Below are positions 20,701 through 28,905 of a DNA stretch of 64,000 nt, piece by piece. The position numbers were made by a program, and so were the translations under genes. Each line of letters opens with the position of its first letter. Position 1 is the stretch's first letter. The DNA is taken from the NCBI GenBank assembly GCA_017619335.1, contig JAFZSP010000070.1:1-64000 (forward strand). The letters run 5' to 3'. The notes beneath the pieces were generated by a model that did not search any database, was not told where the DNA came from, and saw only the letters and a list, made by a program, of their open reading frames with translations. Source of the DNA: Bacteroidaceae bacterium. Its GTDB lineage: Bacteria; Bacteroidota; Bacteroidia; Bacteroidales; Bacteroidaceae.

Positions 20701-20956
20701 ATACATCGTCACTGCCCGCCGCGCAGGCAACACCTGGTGGATTGGTGGCCAAACAAACTGGGACGCCCGTGACCTCACGCTCGACTTGCATAAAGCACTC
20801 GGTATCAGCGGTGAGCGCACACTCACGCTCTACGCCGACGGCCCAAATGCAGAACACAACGCCGAGGATTATGCCGTCTCACATCCCACCCTCACCGATC
20901 GTCCCCTTACCATTCATCTGGCCTCGGGCGGCGGCTTCGTGCTGAAAGTGGAATAA
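17759..20956 (+). CDS. DUF6055 (HExxH)-GH97 fusion, predicted retaining alpha-galactosidase type
   Basis: The 1065-aa exported protein has a signal peptide (about 1-21). The N-terminal half (about 25-430) resembles DUF6055 and carries a zincin-type motif H158-E-L-G-H162, which hints at a metallopeptidase fold. From about 435 the protein is a full-length GH97 (LTSPNGRFTADVSL onward). In the barrel, GFKVDFLDRDDQ places an Asp (D817) at the nucleophile position of retaining GH97 alpha-galactosidases rather than the inverting SusB layout. Acid/base candidates are E866, E872 and E873. The fusion is unusual, since GH97 proteins are usually about 650-700 aa. With the GH110-like neighbour 26 nt upstream it suggests an alpha-galactoside-removing pair. 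Confidence 0.8.
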   Translation: MKQFSTLFLLLATVLLSTATARDIPGKQIYIPQELRSNNFESDTARWSYDRMALTPNFAIFWERGFGKDLKNPPRLEGKPMSIDLNNLQQKLERFYAFYRDTLHFIGAGSNAEKYRMMVLLNYSLDGTAYGGDYDEFIGAFWVAPNRLQDPTLNCVAHELGHSFQMQVHCDRKAQVGRASNATDQFIDNQETETDADRWFGGGFFEMTSQWMLWHVNPNWVRDENYHWTAYQQTPHKAFLHWENVYHSPYVLEWWSQNHGLDIIGNIYKTAKNPEDPADAYIRLTKKTIQQFNDDLFEANRHTIFLDFKHARTETRPYAGHWPQLVEAGAPEAGGFDARLMPMPKRGERIDVDFEGLSNDASAGWRYGFVALLADGSCQYSPIYNKVRGRTTFTAPRQQDVQELYLVVMGAPTQRQHREHHQAAPTFPYTINVTTPGLLTSPNGRFTADVSLNNSQQPSIQLNLDGQQLCELACDLLTDSKVSANNLRLLHRSTQREHIDAFAYRQSAIDVTYNVATYRLNDLFNLELRLYDEGLAYRFVQTAKKPLTIRDEVAAITPSGNPVTYAPFTTNAKKPEAMAFQNIYTTAPLSQLENQWAFLPLTLDFGSAKLTITEADLEAYPGLFLRPAGNQLSGTFAHYPRKMDYYSHRGMSHVVETEDFIAKTSGPRTFPWRVLCVTTDDRQTPTSNLVYALAAPNRIGDTSWIKTGKSAWDWWHDWNLKGVPFRAGINMETYRYYIDFAARFGLQYAILDEGWYDAKEGGILQSIPEIDVQELVNYGRERGVGIILWTVFNVLDEHLEEACAKYAAMGVKGFKVDFLDRDDQTAVEMAYRIAEACARHHLFLDYHGFYKPTGLNRTYPNIINIESVFGMEEVKWNSDHKDMPLYDVTFPFIRGMAGFVDYTPGAMRNATKANFRDVYTQPMSMGTRCHQLAAYVVHDSPLTMLADAATAYEAEPDFTRFLVSIPNNIEETRVIAGKMGEYIVTARRAGNTWWIGGQTNWDARDLTLDLHKALGISGERTLTLYADGPNAEHNAEDYAVSHPTLTDRPLTIHLASGGGFVLKVE

Positions 20957-21107
20957 AGCCGTCAAAAGCGCCACACGAGACATCAAATGGCAAGTTTTTC
21001 TCTCCCACAGATGAATCCAGAAGGCCCTGAAAGCAGTTTTTCCTACTTTTCACAACAACAGAAAGAAGAAAAAAGACATTTTGTGCCGAGAAGTCAAAAA
21101 TATGCAG

Positions 21108-21115
21108 TAACTTTG
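21108..21115 (+). promoter_or_regulatory. aspS -7 promoter element
   Basis: TAACTTTG matches TAnnTTTG. A TTTG at 21080-21083 lies 24 bp upstream, a little farther than usual. The leader of about 85 nt is AT-rich with AACGAAAT-type short repeats. Confidence 0.55.
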
Positions 21116-21202
21116 CAGCCGAATGAAATAATTATTGAATCTCGTAACAACGTAATAACGTCATAACGAAATAACGAAATAACAAAAAAATAAAGACCTC
21201 AA

Positions 21203-22966
21203 ATGTTCAGAACAAAAACCTGCGGCGAGCTTCGTCTCGCCAACGTTGGCCAGACAGTAACGCTGGCCGGTTGGGTGCAACGCACCCGTAAAATGGGCGG
21301 AATGACCTTCGTAGATATGCGTGACCGTTACGGCATCACACAAGTCGTCTTTGAGGAAGCTGCCAATGCAGAACTCTGTGATCAGGCCAACAAACTGGGC
21401 CGTGAGTTCGTTATCCAAGTGACGGGCACCGTCAATGAGCGTTCCAATAAGAATCAGAACCTGCCAACAGGTGATATTGAAATCATCGCCAACGAGTTGA
21501 ACGTGTTGAACGCCAGCGTGACACCTCCCTTCACCATCGAGGACCAAAGTGATGGCGGTGACGACCTGCGTATGAAGTATCGTTACCTGGACCTCCGCCG
21601 CACACCCGTGCGCCGCAACCTGGAGCTGCGCCACCGCATGACGATGGAAGTGCGCCGCTACCTGGACAGCCTCGGCTTCCTCGAGATTGAAACCCCAATG
21701 CTCATCGGAAGCACTCCCGAGGGCGCACGTGACTTCGTGGTGCCTTCACGCATGAATCCCGGTCAGTTCTATGCTCTACCGCAGTCGCCTCAGACACTGA
21801 AGCAGCTACTGATGGTCAGTGGTATGGATCGTTACTTCCAGATTGTGAAGTGCTTCCGTGACGAAGACCTGCGTGCCGACCGCCAGCCGGAGTTCACACA
21901 GATTGACTGCGAGATGTCGTTTGTCACACAGGAGGACATCCTTCAGACCTTTGAAGGAATGGCCAAGCACCTGTTCCGTGAACTGCGCGGCATCGAGTTG
22001 GAAGGCGCCTTCCCTCGTATGACTTGGGCTGACGCCATGAAGTACTATGGCAGCGACAAGCCGGATACCCGCTTCGGCATGCGTTTCGTGGAATTGATGG
22101 ATGTGTTCCAGGGCAAAGCCGACTTTTCCGTCTTCAATGATGCCAAGTATATCGGTGGCATCTGTGCCACAGGACAGGCTGTTTATACTCGCAAGCAGAT
22201 CGACCAGCTCACCGACTTCGTGAAGCGTCCGCAAATTGGTGCCAAGGGACTGGTCTATGCACGCGTGCAGGAGGACGGTAGCGTCAAGTCCAGCGTGGAT
22301 AAATTCTATGGTCCCGAGGTGCTTAACAACCTGAAAGAGAAGATGAACGCACAGCCTGGAGACCTGATTCTGATCTTGAGTGGCGACGACGCCATGAAGA
22401 CCCGCAAGCAGCTCTGCGAGCTCCGACTGGAGATGGGAAGCCGCATGGGACTGCGTGACAAGAACCAGTTCAGCCTCCTTTGGGTCATCGATTTCCCGAT
22501 GTTTGAGTGGAGCGAGGAAGAAGGCCGACTCATGGCCACTCATCACCCCTTCACACACCCCAAGGATGAGGATATTCCTTTGCTTGACACCGACCCCGCA
22601 ACCGTTCGCGCCGACGCCTACGACATGGTTTGCAACGGTGTGGAAGTGGGCGGCGGCTCCATCCGTATCCACGATCCGGAGCTGCAGGACAAGATGTTTC
22701 GTATTCTTGGCTTCACAGAGGAGCGCGCACAAGAGCAGTTCGGCTTCCTCATGAACGCCTTCAAGTACGGTGCACCCCCTCACGGCGGACTCGCCTACGG
22801 ACTGGACCGCTGGGTCAGCCTCTTCGCCGGTCTCGACAGCATCCGTGACTGCATCGCCTTCCCCAAGAACAACAGCGGACGAGACGTCATGTTGGATGCC
22901 CCTGCACGCTTGGAACAGAAGCAGTTGGATGAGCTCTGTCTTGAAATCAAAGTGCCACAAGCATGA
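21203..22966 (+). CDS. aspS: Aspartyl-tRNA synthetase
   Basis: The 587-aa bacterial-type class IIb synthetase has an N-terminal OB-fold anticodon-binding domain, the motif 2 loop [16 protein letters not shown] (from F218), the large bacterial GAD insertion (about 280-420), and motif 3 GLAYGLDRW (from G529). It charges tRNA-Asp. The stop codon overlaps the next start (ATGA), so at least the next small gene is translationally coupled. Confidence 0.96.
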   Translation: MFRTKTCGELRLANVGQTVTLAGWVQRTRKMGGMTFVDMRDRYGITQVVFEEAANAELCDQANKLGREFVIQVTGTVNERSNKNQNLPTGDIEIIANELNVLNASVTPPFTIEDQSDGGDDLRMKYRYLDLRRTPVRRNLELRHRMTMEVRRYLDSLGFLEIETPMLIGSTPEGARDFVVPSRMNPGQFYALPQSPQTLKQLLMVSGMDRYFQIVKCFRDEDLRADRQPEFTQIDCEMSFVTQEDILQTFEGMAKHLFRELRGIELEGAFPRMTWADAMKYYGSDKPDTRFGMRFVELMDVFQGKADFSVFNDAKYIGGICATGQAVYTRKQIDQLTDFVKRPQIGAKGLVYARVQEDGSVKSSVDKFYGPEVLNNLKEKMNAQPGDLILILSGDDAMKTRKQLCELRLEMGSRMGLRDKNQFSLLWVIDFPMFEWSEEEGRLMATHHPFTHPKDEDIPLLDTDPATVRADAYDMVCNGVEVGGGSIRIHDPELQDKMFRILGFTEERAQEQFGFLMNAFKYGAPPHGGLAYGLDRWVSLFAGLDSIRDCIAFPKNNSGRDVMLDAPARLEQKQLDELCLEIKVPQA

Positions 22967-23412
22967 ACTTGAAAACATTCTTCAAACCATCTTTTATAAC
23001 AGGTTACATTTTGGCCGCCTTCGTGACCATCGGTTGTTATACGTGGCTAATTAAGAGGGCAACAATGTCTTTTGAGGAGAAGTTTCGTCAGGAAGTACGC
23101 GACATCAATAGCAAACTGCCCATGCACGTGGATGCGTTCACGGTAATGGATAGTGTTGCCTACGTAGATAGTACGCCTGAGGAGGCCGCATATTACTACA
23201 GTATTTGCGGTGAAATTGACAACCCGGTTATCTGGAATAAGCAAGCCATAGAAGCTTTACGCCAGCACACCATAGAAGACCTCTGCAAAAATGATATGAC
23301 TCTTCAGATGAGACAACGAGGATTTGTCTTCAGTTATCACTATTATTCGGAATCAGACCCCTCACTACTGCTCACAGAATTCATTATCGGCCCAGAGGAC
23401 TATTCATACTAA
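22963..23412 (+). CDS. Small membrane-anchored protein, paralogue of the gene at 23798
   Basis: The 149-aa protein has an N-terminal membrane segment (about 12-30) and a soluble domain predicted outside the membrane. It overlaps the aspS stop by 4 nt. It shares with the 137-aa lipoprotein at 23798 the patterns [13 protein letters not shown] versus VYHYRVTGELDNP, a central L-x-x-N-x-x-L helix, [11 protein letters not shown] versus RGLTFTYRYLS, and the terminal GPEDY. I do not recognise a named family. The two copies flanking the TSCPD gene look like a tandem duplication with different anchoring. Confidence 0.65.
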   Translation: MNLKTFFKPSFITGYILAAFVTIGCYTWLIKRATMSFEEKFRQEVRDINSKLPMHVDAFTVMDSVAYVDSTPEEAAYYYSICGEIDNPVIWNKQAIEALRQHTIEDLCKNDMTLQMRQRGFVFSYHYYSESDPSLLLTEFIIGPEDYSY

Positions 23413-23431
23413 GTCATCATTTCATATCATT

Positions 23432-23737
23432 ATGACTCCAGATTCTATTATACCGCAGCCAACACATCATTCCAACAAGGAGGATGGAATACAACATACC
23501 ATTTATGTGTGTCAAGGCACGTGTTCCAAGGCAATCGAAGTGACGACCAAGGATGGAATCATCGAGAACGTCACATTCTATGGCGGCTGCAATGGCAATA
23601 CCAAAGGCATCTCCACCCTTGTCCGTGGCATGAAGGTGGAGGATGTCATTGCCAAGCTGAAAGGAACGCAGTGCGGCAACCGTGGCACCTCCTGTCCCGA
23701 CCAACTTGCTCACGCTCTGGAGCAACTGAGTAAATGA
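23432..23737 (+). CDS. TSCPD-domain protein (TIGR03905-like)
   Basis: The 101-aa protein starts at MTPDSIIPQ just after the previous stop; an upstream in-frame start at 23324 would overlap that gene and is not preferred. It has VCQGTCSKAIEV, FYGGCNGNTKGISTLVRGM and the name-giving GTSCPDQLA with conserved cysteines, a domain also found at the C-terminus of some adenosylcobalamin ribonucleotide reductases. Function is unknown; the cysteine pattern suggests metal binding or redox chemistry. It sits between two paralogous envelope proteins. Confidence 0.8.
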   Translation: MTPDSIIPQPTHHSNKEDGIQHTIYVCQGTCSKAIEVTTKDGIIENVTFYGGCNGNTKGISTLVRGMKVEDVIAKLKGTQCGNRGTSCPDQLAHALEQLSK

Positions 23738-23797
23738 ACGAGATAATGATGAGGTAATGATATTTGATTTAACCAGCAGATACTCACAATTATAGAA

Positions 23798-24211
23798 ATG
23801 AGAAAGCCATCCGTATTCATTCCTTATTGTTTATTATTTGTTATCTCTTTGTTCTTCACCTCCTGCACCGAATCCTTCGAAGACCGCTGCCGGAGAGAGG
23901 CCAAGGAGTTTACGGATTTGCAGTGTCCCCGACTGGTAGATAAACACATCATGTTGGATAGTATGACCTACGAGGCCAATCCACAAGGTTTTGTCTATCA
24001 TTATCGTGTGACAGGCGAACTGGATAACCCGGATATTCTGACAGACGAGGCCCTCGCCCCAATCATTGAAGCGATGCTAAAGAACCTGCGGGAGAACATC
24101 AGCTTGCGACTCTACAAGGAACGCGGCCTCACCTTCACCTACCGCTACCTCTCCGACTCCACGGGCGAGCCCTTCGTCAACGTCTCTTTCGGCCCCGAGG
24201 ACTATCAATAG
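23798..24211 (+). CDS. Small lipoprotein, paralogue of the gene at 22963
   Basis: The 137-aa protein has a lipoprotein signal ending FFTSC (Cys24). The mature domain matches the protein at 22963 in several blocks: a GELDNP motif, RGLTFTYRYLSDS, and a terminal FGPEDY. No named family is recognised. An uncharacterised envelope-associated role is the most that can be said. Confidence 0.6.
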   Translation: MRKPSVFIPYCLLFVISLFFTSCTESFEDRCRREAKEFTDLQCPRLVDKHIMLDSMTYEANPQGFVYHYRVTGELDNPDILTDEALAPIIEAMLKNLRENISLRLYKERGLTFTYRYLSDSTGEPFVNVSFGPEDYQ

Positions 24212-24242
24212 GCACTTGGTTCCCGTCATTAGGAAACATCGT

Positions 24243-24578
24243 ATGATGAAAGGACAAAGCCCTGATCATAAAGTATTCCTGATAAGCAAATACCTGTTAG
24301 GCAAGAACTTCATTGCCATTTGCCTATTCGGATTCATCTTCTCCGTGAGGCCCTTGAATCGGACAGAATATAATCATGAGAGGATTCATTCCGCCCAGCA
24401 AAAGGAACTCCTATACCTGCCCTTTTTCGTGTGGTACGGAATAGAATGGCTCATTCTCTGCATCAAATACCGTGACCGAATGAAGGCTTACTATCACATC
24501 CGATTTGAAAAAGAAGCCTATAAGCATCAAGACGACCTACAATACCTAAAAAAGAGGAAGCCTTACCACTACGGATAG
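24243..24578 (+). CDS. Small membrane protein with HExxH motif, conserved hypothetical
   Basis: The 111-aa protein starts at MMKGQSPDHK, rather than at an upstream TTG at 24216. It shows a hydrophobic segment (FIAICLFGFIFSV), then YNHERIHSAQQKELL, containing H-E-R-I-H, a second hydrophobic segment (YLPFFVWYGIEWLILCI), and FEKEAY near the end. HExxH with a downstream glutamate is the layout of zinc metallopeptidases. Similar short proteins occur in Bacteroidota, but I know of no assigned activity. It is the last gene before a convergent junction with the DUF1846 gene. Confidence 0.55.
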   Translation: MMKGQSPDHKVFLISKYLLGKNFIAICLFGFIFSVRPLNRTEYNHERIHSAQQKELLYLPFFVWYGIEWLILCIKYRDRMKAYYHIRFEKEAYKHQDDLQYLKKRKPYHYG

Positions 24579-24606
24579 TCTTGCTCCTTCCTGATATGTG
24601 AAAGCC

Positions 24607-26073
24607 TCAGACTTTTCGGACAGGGTCACAAGTCAAGCCGCATCCTAACTTTTTGAAAATCTTGCGATCGACCTCTCCAAGCATCACAGTAGCATGCACT
24701 TGGCAGCCATCCAACTGTGGCAAGGTGTCCAGGGCACGGCGACAGTTCTCATCGTGTTGGGAAAGAACAGCCAGGGCTATGAGCACCTCGTCTGTATGCA
24801 GTCGGGGATTATTGCCGTGCAGCAAAGAGGTTTTCATTCGTTGGATGGGAACAATCATATCCTGCGGAATGAGTTTCAGAGCGTGGTCAATACCTGCTAA
24901 GTATTTGGTGGCGTTCAACAACAAGGCGGCACAAGGCCCCAAGAGAGCAGACGTATCGGCCGTGATGATGGTGCCGTCTTCCAACTCGATGGCAGCCGAG
25001 GGATTCCCACTCTGCAGACGGCGTTCGTAGGCGGCCACAGTGGTAGGTCTATAGGCTGTGGTGAGCTTCATCTGCTTCATTAACAAGGCGATTTTGTTTA
25101 CCTCCTCGTTACCCTTGCGCCCATCAAGCATCTCTCCTAACGCGGCATAATAACGTCGGATTATTTCCTGTTTGGAGGCTTCACAGCACACTTCGTCATC
25201 TGAGATGCAGAATCCAGCCATATTCACTCCCATATCAGTGGGGGACTTATAAGGACTCTCACCATAAATACCCTCGAAAATCGCATTCAAAACAGGGAAA
25301 ATCTCGATATCACGATTGTAGTTGACGGTAGTCTTTCCATAGGCTTCCAGATGGAAGTGATCAATCATATTCACGTCGTTGAGGTCAGCGGTGGCTGCCT
25401 CGTAGGCAACGTTGACAGGGTGTTTCAGAGGTATTGACCAGATGGGGAAGGTCTCAAACTTGGCATACCCAGCTTTCACGCCCCGACGATTCTCGCCCCA
25501 TAACTGGCTGAGACACACCGCCATCTTACCACTGCCAGGCCCTGGTGCTGTAACCACGACCAGCGGACGTGTGGTCTCCACGAAGTCGTTCTTTCCGAAG
25601 CCCTCTTCAGAATCTATCAACTCCACATTCGTAGGATAGCCCTCTATTAAATAATGGTAATACACGCGCACGCGCCCGAGGCGCTCCAGTTGCTCACGGA
25701 AAGCCACTGCGCTGGCCTGGCCATTGAAATGTGTGATGACAACGCTTGTGACCAGCAGTCCGCGTTCCGTGAAAACGTCACGCAGGCGCAGTACATCCTC
25801 GTTGTAAGTGATGCCGAGATCACCACGAATCTTGTTCCGTTCAATATCCTCTGCAGAGATGACAATGAGAATCTCCACATCATCTTTCAGCTGCATTAGC
25901 ATCCGGAGTTTGCTGTCGGGTTGAAAGCCAGGCAGCACACGGCTGGCATGATAGTCATCATAGAGTTTGCCGCCAAACTCCATGTAGAGCTTGTCACCGA
26001 ATTGAGCAATGCGCTCCTTAATGTGCTCCGACTGTATGCGGAGGTATTTCTCATTATCAAAACCTTGTTTCAT
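24607..26073 (-). CDS. DUF1846-family protein
   Basis: The 488-aa length is normal for DUF1846 (PF08903). The N-terminus GFDNEKYLRIQSEHIKERI and the stretch VVVTAPGPGSGKMAVCLSQLW, which contains a P-loop-like GPGSGK, are typical. Structures exist for the family, but its cellular role is not settled. It has a canonical promoter at 26119-26150 and a leader of about 40 nt. It converges with the gene ending at 24578. Confidence 0.85.
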   Translation of the reverse strand: MKQGFDNEKYLRIQSEHIKERIAQFGDKLYMEFGGKLYDDYHASRVLPGFQPDSKLRMLMQLKDDVEILIVISAEDIERNKIRGDLGITYNEDVLRLRDVFTERGLLVTSVVITHFNGQASAVAFREQLERLGRVRVYYHYLIEGYPTNVELIDSEEGFGKNDFVETTRPLVVVTAPGPGSGKMAVCLSQLWGENRRGVKAGYAKFETFPIWSIPLKHPVNVAYEAATADLNDVNMIDHFHLEAYGKTTVNYNRDIEIFPVLNAIFEGIYGESPYKSPTDMGVNMAGFCISDDEVCCEASKQEIIRRYYAALGEMLDGRKGNEEVNKIALLMKQMKLTTAYRPTTVAAYERRLQSGNPSAAIELEDGTIITADTSALLGPCAALLLNATKYLAGIDHALKLIPQDMIVPIQRMKTSLLHGNNPRLHTDEVLIALAVLSQHDENCRRALDTLPQLDGCQVHATVMLGEVDRKIFKKLGCGLTCDPVRKV

Positions 26074-26118
26074 AAAGCTTTATGGACATTGACCATGAAA
26101 AGAAAAACATTTCGCGCA

Positions 26119-26150
26119 CAAAGGTACGGCTTTTCCACGGAAAAACAAAG
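26119..26150 (-). promoter_or_regulatory. Canonical promoter for DUF1846 gene
   Basis: On the minus strand TTTG, 19 bp and TACCTTTG (the latter at 26119-26126) match the Bacteroidota sigma consensus well. Confidence 0.7.
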
Positions 26151-26209
26151 GAAAAGGCCCATAAAAATGACCTTTTCCCTTCATTTTTTTCTTGAGCAGC
26201 CAAAAAGGA

Positions 26210-26242
26210 CTGAAAAGACAAAGGGTCGCTTCGCAGCGACCC
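26210..26242 (-). terminator. Intrinsic terminator, minus strand
   Basis: A perfect 8-bp stem GGGTCGCT/AGCGACCC with a 4-nt loop is followed on the minus strand by TTTGTCTTTT. Confidence 0.6.
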
Positions 26243-26300
26243 TATTGTATAAGTTTAGGTACTAGCGTATTTAAGGTAAAAAGATTGTTTTCAGGATAAC
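26210..26300 (-). ncRNA. Candidate small RNA or long leader ending in a terminator
   Basis: A minus-strand TATCTTTG (26306-26313) would start transcription near 26300. The next about 88 nt have no open frame and end in a perfect hairpin (26223-26230 with 26235-26242, loop of 4 nt), followed on the minus strand by TTTGTCTTTT. Alternatively the hairpin is simply the terminator of the NagK-like gene ending at 26447. Confidence 0.35.
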
Positions 26301-26446
26301 GGCTGCAAAGATAGGACAGAAAAACACACGTTGTCACTCAAAAAACATGTTATGCAACACATTTTCCGCTAAATATCACTTTTTTCCTCAAATAATGGTT
26401 GAAGAGACACAAGCAAATATTCCATTTTGCAAACTCCACTTTACAA

Positions 26447-27331
26447 TCAGAACCCTTCTGATGCATGAAAATGCACCATTGAACCGATGGGAGAACGTTC
26501 CACACGACCCATCATGAAGTTCTCTAACAAAACAGCTGTACGCAACTCATCTTCAAACTGATAGGCCACACCTCCAACGAAATTTACAAGCAAATCATGT
26601 CTGGCGTAAGAAGCTACATTCCGTGACAAGAATCGACGGAACTCCCGGACGAGGAAGTCCCTGACAGGAGCCTCTGAACGGTGCTCGGCCAAGAAGGGCA
26701 CCAATGAAGCCAAGAAGCGATTGGGCAGAGGCTGACGATACACGGACTCAATGATCGAAGCCGGAGTCAGCTGAAAACGCGCTTCGAAAGCCTCCCGCAA
26801 AGCTGCTGGCAGCTGGCCTTTCAGCAAATCGCCCACCAGCATACGACCCAGCACGGCACCGCTGCCTTCGTCGCCAAGGATCCATCCCAACGGGGACACA
26901 TTCTGGACAATGCGCTGGCCGTCATAGAGGCAAGAATTAGAACCAGTTCCCAAAATACACGCAATACCCTCTGAATGACCACATAAAGCGCGTGCAGCAC
27001 CCAGCAAGTCACTTTCTACAGACACCTGAGCACCCGGAAAAGCCTCCTCCAATGCATGACAGACAGTTGCAGAATAGGGAGGAATACAGCCGGCACCATA
27101 GAAATGAACCTGTGAAAAGGAGGTTTCTGGTTTCGAGGAAGACGTCTGTCCACCATTGACTTTGGCCTCAATGGCAGCACGGGCTTCTTGGATGACGGTC
27201 TGCAACGTATGCTCGTCATCTCGGACGGGATTGATGCCCATTGTCTGAACCTCAAAAGTCTCAGAACTGGGCAACAGGATGCACCACGTAGTTTTGGTGG
27301 AACCACTATCTACAATCAGTTTCATTGGCAT
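26447..27331 (-). CDS. N-acetylglucosamine kinase-like protein (BadF/BadG/BcrA/BcrD ATPase family)
   Basis: The 294-aa protein has the ASKHA ATPase fold: phosphate 1 loop VDSGSTKTTW (about 7-16), a connecting region, phosphate 2 motif ILGTGSNSCLYDG, and adenosine-side WILGDEGSGAVLGR. This matches bacterial and eukaryotic NagK-like kinases, which phosphorylate GlcNAc or related amino sugars for salvage; the sugar is inferred. A second ATG lies two codons downstream (27325). It is divergent from the DUF3078 gene. Confidence 0.8.
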   Translation of the reverse strand: MPMKLIVDSGSTKTTWCILLPSSETFEVQTMGINPVRDDEHTLQTVIQEARAAIEAKVNGGQTSSSKPETSFSQVHFYGAGCIPPYSATVCHALEEAFPGAQVSVESDLLGAARALCGHSEGIACILGTGSNSCLYDGQRIVQNVSPLGWILGDEGSGAVLGRMLVGDLLKGQLPAALREAFEARFQLTPASIIESVYRQPLPNRFLASLVPFLAEHRSEAPVRDFLVREFRRFLSRNVASYARHDLLVNFVGGVAYQFEDELRTAVLLENFMMGRVERSPIGSMVHFHASEGF

Positions 27332-27350
27332 TCTTTTGATTTATCGAGTG

Positions 27351-27358
27351 CAAAAGTA
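27351..27358 (-). promoter_or_regulatory. -7 promoter element for NagK-like gene
   Basis: The minus strand reads TACTTTTG, 19 nt before the first ATG. Confidence 0.55.
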
Positions 27359-27432
27359 AGCAAAAAACAAGTTTTCAGCACCATGAAAGGCAAAATTAAC
27401 ACTCATCTTGCCGTGATTTGCATCTTTTTTTG

Positions 27433-27440
27433 TACTTTTG
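27433..27440 (+). promoter_or_regulatory. -7 promoter element for DUF3078 gene and downstream engB-yidC group
   Basis: TACTTTTG lies 24 nt before the ATG at 27465. A partial -33 (TTG at 27408-27410) lies 22 bp upstream. Confidence 0.55.
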
Positions 27441-27464
27441 CCGCAAATTTATAGTTAATAAGGA

Positions 27465-28856
27465 ATGCGAAAACTCTTTTTAATGGCAATTGTTGCCATA
27501 TTCACCCTGAGTGCCACTGCTGCACCCGACGACAAAACGACTCCAAACGACACCGTCCAGGCGGAAGCGGAACTGAACGATTCTCTTCCCGAGGTGATTT
27601 ATGAATCGATGGCCGACTCCATCGTCAAAGCCTACATTACCTCCCTCCGTAGTCTGGTGAAACTGCAGAAGAAAGCCACGGGAACAACAGAGAAGCCCAG
27701 CCCTTACCTCTTCCGGCTCTTCGCCCCAGGAACACTCTATAATAATGTCCTCACCCAAAAGATGTCCCTCGAAGACGATTTTGATGAGAAGGAAGAGGAC
27801 GTGAATGGAGTTCCCAGGCTTGGTGACCTCAAGGACAAACAGTTACAATTAGCTGCAGACATCAACAATGCGCTGGCAAAGGCATACGTCACCTCCCCGC
27901 AGTTCTTCTCCACCACCCAAACGGAACTGATGAGCACCGCCCGCATCCGCTCCGACCTGAGCAAGAAGGAAGAGTCCAACCAAAAACTGGCCGAGAAAGT
28001 GCAGGAGGACAAACCCCAGATGCAGGTGGAAGCCGTGGCCGTGGAAGTGAAGAAGCCTAACTTCTGGACACTCAAGGGCAACGGAGGTATGCAGTTCACG
28101 CAGAACTATTTCTCGGATAACTGGTACCAAGGCGGTGACAACAACTATTCTATGCTGGCGCTGCTCACCATGGATGCCAACTATGACAACAAACGTAAGA
28201 TACAGTGGGACAACCGTTTTGAAGCGCAATTAGGTTTCCAGACCAGCCACAACAGTCAGCCCAAATTCCGTGCCACCAGCAACTTGCTTCGTCTGACCTC
28301 CAAACTCGGTGTCAAAGCCATCGGAAAATGGAACTATGCTGCTCAGCTTCAATTGCAGTCACAGCCTTATATGACCTACGACGGCAACGGAGAAAACGTA
28401 GTGGCAGATTTCATCTCCCCGCTGTATATCCGCTCTTCAATCGGTATGGACTACAAGTTCAGTTGGAAGAAACTCAGCGGCTCCATGTATCTGGCCCCCC
28501 TCTCATGGAACGTTACCTATGTGGATCGCGACAACCTCGTCACCCGCTATGGCATCTATGAAGGACACAACGCCAAGCACGACTGGGGTCCCAATATCAA
28601 CTTGAATTTCTCCTGGGCCATCATGAAGAACATCACGTGGGCAAGTCGTGCCTACTGGTTCTCCAACCTCAAGCTGACCCGCATCGAATGGGAAAACACC
28701 TTCAACTTCACCGTCAATAAGTATATGTCTGCCAAGCTCTTTATCTATCCCCGTTTCGAGGACAGCTCCACGAAATATCGTGCAGGAGAAGAGCACGATG
28801 GCACTTATTGGATGTTCAAGGAGTTCCTCTCACTGGGTCTGAACTACGATTTCTAA
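27465..28856 (+). CDS. DUF3078-family protein, probable outer-membrane beta-barrel
   Basis: The 463-aa protein has a signal peptide (about 1-19, cut after SATAA) and an N-terminal charged region up to about 190. From FWTLKGNGGMQFTQNYFSDNWYQGG onward it shows the DUF3078 (PF11276) signature with alternating aromatic strands to the end (LNYDF), as expected for a barrel. Function is unknown. It may head a co-directional group with engB, yidC and the S9 peptidase. Confidence 0.8.
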   Translation: MRKLFLMAIVAIFTLSATAAPDDKTTPNDTVQAEAELNDSLPEVIYESMADSIVKAYITSLRSLVKLQKKATGTTEKPSPYLFRLFAPGTLYNNVLTQKMSLEDDFDEKEEDVNGVPRLGDLKDKQLQLAADINNALAKAYVTSPQFFSTTQTELMSTARIRSDLSKKEESNQKLAEKVQEDKPQMQVEAVAVEVKKPNFWTLKGNGGMQFTQNYFSDNWYQGGDNNYSMLALLTMDANYDNKRKIQWDNRFEAQLGFQTSHNSQPKFRATSNLLRLTSKLGVKAIGKWNYAAQLQLQSQPYMTYDGNGENVVADFISPLYIRSSIGMDYKFSWKKLSGSMYLAPLSWNVTYVDRDNLVTRYGIYEGHNAKHDWGPNINLNFSWAIMKNITWASRAYWFSNLKLTRIEWENTFNFTVNKYMSAKLFIYPRFEDSSTKYRAGEEHDGTYWMFKEFLSLGLNYDF

Positions 28857-28905
28857 AGCGCACAAATAATTCATCTTAACGCAGAGACATTTTTCCCACA
28901 AGACC

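Noticed and set aside
21806..22978. Minus-strand open frame of 390 codons
   Set aside because: It is a shadow of aspS, whose class II synthetase motifs are intact on the plus strand.
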